From the NCBI GenBank assembly GCA_031367105.1, contig JANLPG010000047.1, forward strand, positions 1 through 8,707: 8,707 nucleotides of DNA, given 5' to 3'. Below the pieces are notes generated by a model. That model made no database searches. It worked only from the letters and a program-made list of their open reading frames with translations, and was not told the origin of the DNA. Positions 5,979 through 8,707 of this stretch are shown piece by piece. Position 1 is the stretch's first letter, and each line of letters starts with the position of its first letter. The position numbers were made by a program, and so were the translations under genes. Source of the DNA: Palsa-1233 sp031367105. GTDB lineage: Bacteria > Gemmatimonadota > Gemmatimonadetes > Gemmatimonadales > GWC2-71-9.

Positions 5979-8378
5979 TTAGTTCACTCGGACCGTGAAG
6001 TTCCCCCCCTCCCACCGCTGGTTCTCCTCCCAGCGCATCGTGAATTCCACCGCCTCCCCTGGCCGCAATTCAGCCGTCGGCAGATCGGCGATGCTGGTGC
6101 CGAAACCGGGATCGCTGGTCGACAGATCGTGTGAGGTGGCCCAGCTGTCGCTGGTCCAACGGATGACCGCCGGGGCGAGGAGGGTGAGGCGGAGCACCCT
6201 TCCCTGGGGCATCGTCCGGGCCTTGAGGTTGAATTGCCACGGGAAGAACGCGACCGGAAGGGTGTCGCCACAGTAGCGCGCGACCGGTTGCGGTGGCGTA
6301 CCGAAAACCTCGCCGTCGCGCAACGATCGCAACAGCTTCACATACTCGGCGTGCGCCCACACCAGCGGCATCGCCGAGCCGGCGGGCTTCCCGAAGCAGA
6401 GCTCCCCGTCGGCCGAATCCGGGCCATCCCAGACCTGTTCGGGGAGCAATCCTCCAGGATTGGCGAAGCCCGCCATCGTGTTCGTTAATGCGATGGCGCG
6501 ATCGAGGCGGCCAGCGGCGATCTCGTACGCCGCGCGCTCGCCCGTGAGCAGCGGCCAGGGCCTTCCCACGCCTGTTCCATCGAAGGGGCTGCCGTCCTCG
6601 TGCTCACCGTAGCCATCCTGGCCGTAGCGGCGCCACGCCGGGCCGAATGAGAACTCGGTCTTCAGCTGCGCGTCGATCACGGCGATGGTGTTGACGATCC
6701 GCGGGTCGTCGGGTCGGCGCAGTCCGAACCGCACCAGCGCCAGCGCGTCGGGGGAGACCACTGCGTGTGCCGCTGCGGTGGCGCGCTCGGCGGGCTGATT
6801 CTTGATCACGATGGTGCCATCGGCGGGGGTGGCGAGTTCGGCGACGTCGAGCGTGGCAATGCGGAGGTAGTAACCATCCACACCGACTGCCCGGGCGAGA
6901 GGCGTTCCCTCGACATAGGTCCAGCGCTCCACCGAATCGTTCCACGCGTCGGCCGTCTCACGCAGGTAGCTCGCGAGCGCGGCTTCGCCCACGGTGTCGG
7001 CGAGCTCACTCGCCGCCAGCAGTGCCGCGATCTCGGTTGCGAGGGTATAGGGTGAGAAGCCGCTGTCTTCTTCCCAGCGATCCTGCATCGTCCCTGGCCC
7101 GTTGCGCAGCAGGTACGAGCAGGCGAGGCGCACCATCGGCCAGAGCCCACGAATCTCGGCAATATCGAGTGCCCGTTCCCGCCGGGCCAGGTCGACCAGC
7201 AGGATTGGCAGGGCGGTCTCGTCCATCTGGATTCCCGCCCAGTAGGGTGTCCCATCGAGCCAGCAGTTCTGTGCCCAGTGGCCGTCGGGTTCCTGCACGG
7301 CCTGGAGGTAACGGATCACGCGGGTAGCATCCTCGAGTGCGCCGGCCGCGAGCAGCCCGCTTGCCGTCTGGACCAGATCGCGGGGCCAGACCAGGTGGTA
7401 GCCGCCGAGGTCGCCGTCGCCCCTGGCGAAGCCCCACGGGATCGAAAGGGAGGCGATGGTGCCACCGAAGAAGCTCTTCGACTGGTGCGTCCGCATCACC
7501 GCCATCGAGGCACGGTAGAGATCCGGGGTGGGGTCGTCATCGTCGAGCGGGATCAGGGCACGTTGCCACGTTTGCCACTGGTCGGTATAGCCGCGGAGTA
7601 CCTCCTCGTACGGGACCAGCAGCGCCGCGAAGGCGTGGTGCGCTGCCTTGGGCCAGTCGTGCCCGAAGCCGATGGCGATCACACATTCACCACCGCTGGC
7701 GCGCAGGTCGAGCTCTCCCGACAGCGCCACGTTCCCCTCCTCGGCCCGCTGGTTCTCCCACTGGAGGACGCCGTGCTCCTGGAGATCCTGCCAGCCGTCG
7801 GAGCTGCCGACGTAGCCGACGGAGCGGCGTCGCCACGGCACACTGGCCATCAGCGCCATCGCGTAGCCGGCGCGCTGGGCGAAGAGGCCGTGCCCCTGCT
7901 TGTACTCGCCGACCCACGCGGTGTTGCCGCCGCCCTGGTTGCCGAGGTGCGGACTGCAGACGACGTGGACGTGATAGTCGTCGAGGCTACCGACGAGCGG
8001 GACGAAGCGGGTGTGCTGGAGCACCGTGTGATGTTCCGGCGCGGCGAAGATGGTTTTCTCGATCCGGTAGCGACCGGAGGCGCAGCTGTTGCTGAAGCGG
8101 AACGCGGGAACGCCCGGGGCGACCCATTCGATGTCGTGGTGCGCGTCGCGTTTTTCTTCGGAGATGAAGCCGTGATCGTCGGTCACCACCATCCCGAGGT
8201 CGCGGGTGCAGGCGACATCGACGTCGGGAAAGTAGATCTCGTTCAGGATGCCGTGGCTGACGGTGAACCAGACCCGGGAGGCGTCGGAGAGGGCGGTGCC
8301 CACGCCGGCCTTCGCGCTGGAGGTCCAGCGGGCGTCGATGCCGGGGCCACCGGGGGCGTGATCGCGGGAGTCGGTCAT
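5979..8378 (-). CDS. Glycoside hydrolase family 15 protein (glucoamylase / glucodextranase-like)
   Basis: A 799-residue, full-length bacterial GH15 protein. Residues ~10-275 are the N-terminal beta-sandwich domain (PGIDARWTSSAKAGVGTA at 12-29, then FTVSHGILNEIYFPDVD). Residues ~285-690 are the (alpha/alpha)6 catalytic barrel, with GGYHLVWPRDLVQTA (325-339), QDRWEEDSGFSPYTLA (432-447) carrying the probable general acid E436, LLPEQVWDG (644-652) carrying the probable general base E647, and PLVWAHAEYVKL (671-682). A C-terminal beta domain of about 110 residues follows. The family releases beta-D-glucose from ends of alpha-1,4- or alpha-1,6-glucans. There is no signal peptide, so a cytoplasmic role on glycogen or imported oligosaccharides is likely. 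The next gene, a glucokinase-like ROK protein, would phosphorylate the glucose. The ATG at 8378 fits the family start but lacks a well-placed ribosome site; TACCTT lies 6 nt upstream, so a leaderless transcript is possible. Confidence 0.93.
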   Translation of the reverse strand: MTDSRDHAPGGPGIDARWTSSAKAGVGTALSDASRVWFTVSHGILNEIYFPDVDVACTRDLGMVVTDDHGFISEEKRDAHHDIEWVAPGVPAFRFSNSCASGRYRIEKTIFAAPEHHTVLQHTRFVPLVGSLDDYHVHVVCSPHLGNQGGGNTAWVGEYKQGHGLFAQRAGYAMALMASVPWRRRSVGYVGSSDGWQDLQEHGVLQWENQRAEEGNVALSGELDLRASGGECVIAIGFGHDWPKAAHHAFAALLVPYEEVLRGYTDQWQTWQRALIPLDDDDPTPDLYRASMAVMRTHQSKSFFGGTIASLSIPWGFARGDGDLGGYHLVWPRDLVQTASGLLAAGALEDATRVIRYLQAVQEPDGHWAQNCWLDGTPYWAGIQMDETALPILLVDLARRERALDIAEIRGLWPMVRLACSYLLRNGPGTMQDRWEEDSGFSPYTLATEIAALLAASELADTVGEAALASYLRETADAWNDSVERWTYVEGTPLARAVGVDGYYLRIATLDVAELATPADGTIVIKNQPAERATAAAHAVVSPDALALVRFGLRRPDDPRIVNTIAVIDAQLKTEFSFGPAWRRYGQDGYGEHEDGSPFDGTGVGRPWPLLTGERAAYEIAAGRLDRAIALTNTMAGFANPGGLLPEQVWDGPDSADGELCFGKPAGSAMPLVWAHAEYVKLLRSLRDGEVFGTPPQPVARYCGDTLPVAFFPWQFNLKARTMPQGRVLRLTLLAPAVIRWTSDSWATSHDLSTSDPGFGTSIADLPTAELRPGEAVEFTMRWEENQRWEGGNFTVRVN

Positions 8379-8384
8379 CTCTCG

Positions 8385-8390
8385 AAGGTA
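8385..8390 (-). promoter_or_regulatory. Possible -10 box for a leaderless GH15 transcript
   Basis: The minus strand reads TACCTT, 6 nt, then the ATG at 8378. TAnnnT boxes at this distance mark leaderless genes in several bacterial phyla. No good -35 box lies 16-18 nt upstream and no Shine-Dalgarno at proper spacing is visible. The motif is short and could be chance. Confidence 0.25.
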
Positions 8391-8417
8391 GTGCCGTCGC
8401 GGCGGCGAGGGGGGAGG

Positions 8418-8449
8418 AACAACAAAAGAGCGCCCGGTGAGGGGCGCTC
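8418..8449 (-). terminator. Intrinsic transcription terminator
   Basis: On the minus strand GAGCGCCC, a 6-nt loop and GGGCGCTC form a perfect 8-bp stem (8428-8449 in plus coordinates), followed at once by TTTTGTTGTT (8418-8427). This is a textbook rho-independent terminator, 28 bp past the stop of the post-COAP-1-type gene. It separates that gene from the GH15 operon, so the latter should have its own promoter within the ~40 bp left before its ATG or within the terminator region. Confidence 0.92.
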
Positions 8450-8477
8450 ATCTGCAGGGGGGTGGAGCGAGCTGCGA

Positions 8478-8707
8478 CTACCGGTGGATCACGATGCTGC
8501 CGCCACCGATCACGGTGGTCGGATCGGCATCATCCGGGGCGCTCAACTGGTTGTCGTACACCAGCACGCCGCCGACGTTGTTCCAGATCCGGATCCGGAA
8601 CTTGTCGCTGCCGCCGCCGCCGGAGACCTGACCGTCGATGGCGGTGAGCATGAAGCGGTAGTCACCCGTCCCGTTGATGGTACCGGCGCCCTTGTACTGC
8701 GCCTTGG
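8478..8707 (-). CDS. C-terminal 75 residues of a protein with a post-COAP-1-like domain (5' end outside window)
   Basis: The minus-strand frame is open from the right edge to TAG at 8478-8480 and gives 75 residues. Visible features are GAGTINGTGDYRFMLTAIDGQ (from about residue 6), a glycine run (29-32), DKFRIRIWN (34-42), VVYDNQ-like VLVYDNQ (47-53) and the ending GGGSIVIHR (67-75). The order and wording match the short beta-rich post-COAP-1-type domain often found at the very C-terminus of large secreted proteins with Ig-like or other repeat domains. The main part of the protein lies outside, so its function cannot be named; an extracellular location is inferred. A strong terminator follows 28 bp downstream. 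The first two bases at the window edge belong to a split codon. Confidence 0.8.
   Translation of the reverse strand, partial: KAQYKGAGTINGTGDYRFMLTAIDGQVSGGGGSDKFRIRIWNNVGGVLVYDNQLSAPDDADPTTVIGGGSIVIHR

Noticed and set aside
7337..8095. 252-residue plus-strand open frame
   Set aside because: Antisense to the GH15 gene and almost entirely Arg/Ser/Gly/Pro, as expected for a shadow frame.
8437..8631. Small plus-strand frame near the right edge
   Set aside because: Antisense to the post-COAP-1-like C-terminus and runs into the terminator; no ribosome site or motif.

Overview
The window is GC-rich, densely coded bacterial DNA. A PEP-CTERM surface protein, a C-terminal post-COAP-1-type secretion/anchoring module, a bacterial cyanophycin synthetase and a cytoplasmic GH15 enzyme occur together, which best fits a Gemmatimonadota-like (or similar soil/environmental) genome. 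That assignment is an inference from gene content, because no rRNA or other phylogenetic marker is present. I see no mobile element, CRISPR array, tRNA or rRNA.

Left part, plus strand (1-3601). This is a two-gene operon for cyanophycin-type storage polymer synthesis. It opens with the last ~655 residues of cyanophycin synthetase CphA (its start lies outside the window). A second Mur-ligase protein follows, built like a CphA without the ATP-grasp domain. The second gene very probably starts at a CTG codon that overlaps the cphA stop (CTGA) and has a good ribosome binding site. The obvious GTG at 2060 would cut off a conserved N-terminal segment.

Middle (3588-4458). A PEP-CTERM secreted protein is encoded on the minus strand. 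It converges with the Mur-ligase gene, and the two coding regions overlap by 14 bp. A 232-bp non-coding stretch upstream holds a sigma-54-like promoter candidate for it and two inverted repeats that may end the next operon.

Right part, minus strand (4459-8378, read right to left). A GH15 glucoamylase-type hydrolase without signal peptide is followed by a small ROK-family (polyphosphate-glucokinase-like) sugar kinase. A DUF1295 membrane protein comes last and overlaps the kinase gene by 4 bp (GTGA). The first two fit together as intracellular release of glucose from alpha-glucan and its phosphorylation. The role of the membrane protein is unknown. A clear intrinsic terminator (8418-8449) separates this set from the 3' end of another minus-strand gene (8478-8707), whose last 75 residues form a post-COAP-1-like C-terminal domain.

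All genes except the truncated ones look intact. The most unusual points are the CTG start, the ATP-grasp-less CphA paralogue, the sigma-54-like site before the PEP-CTERM gene and several perfect inverted repeats. I did not find convincing evidence of a wholly new system.
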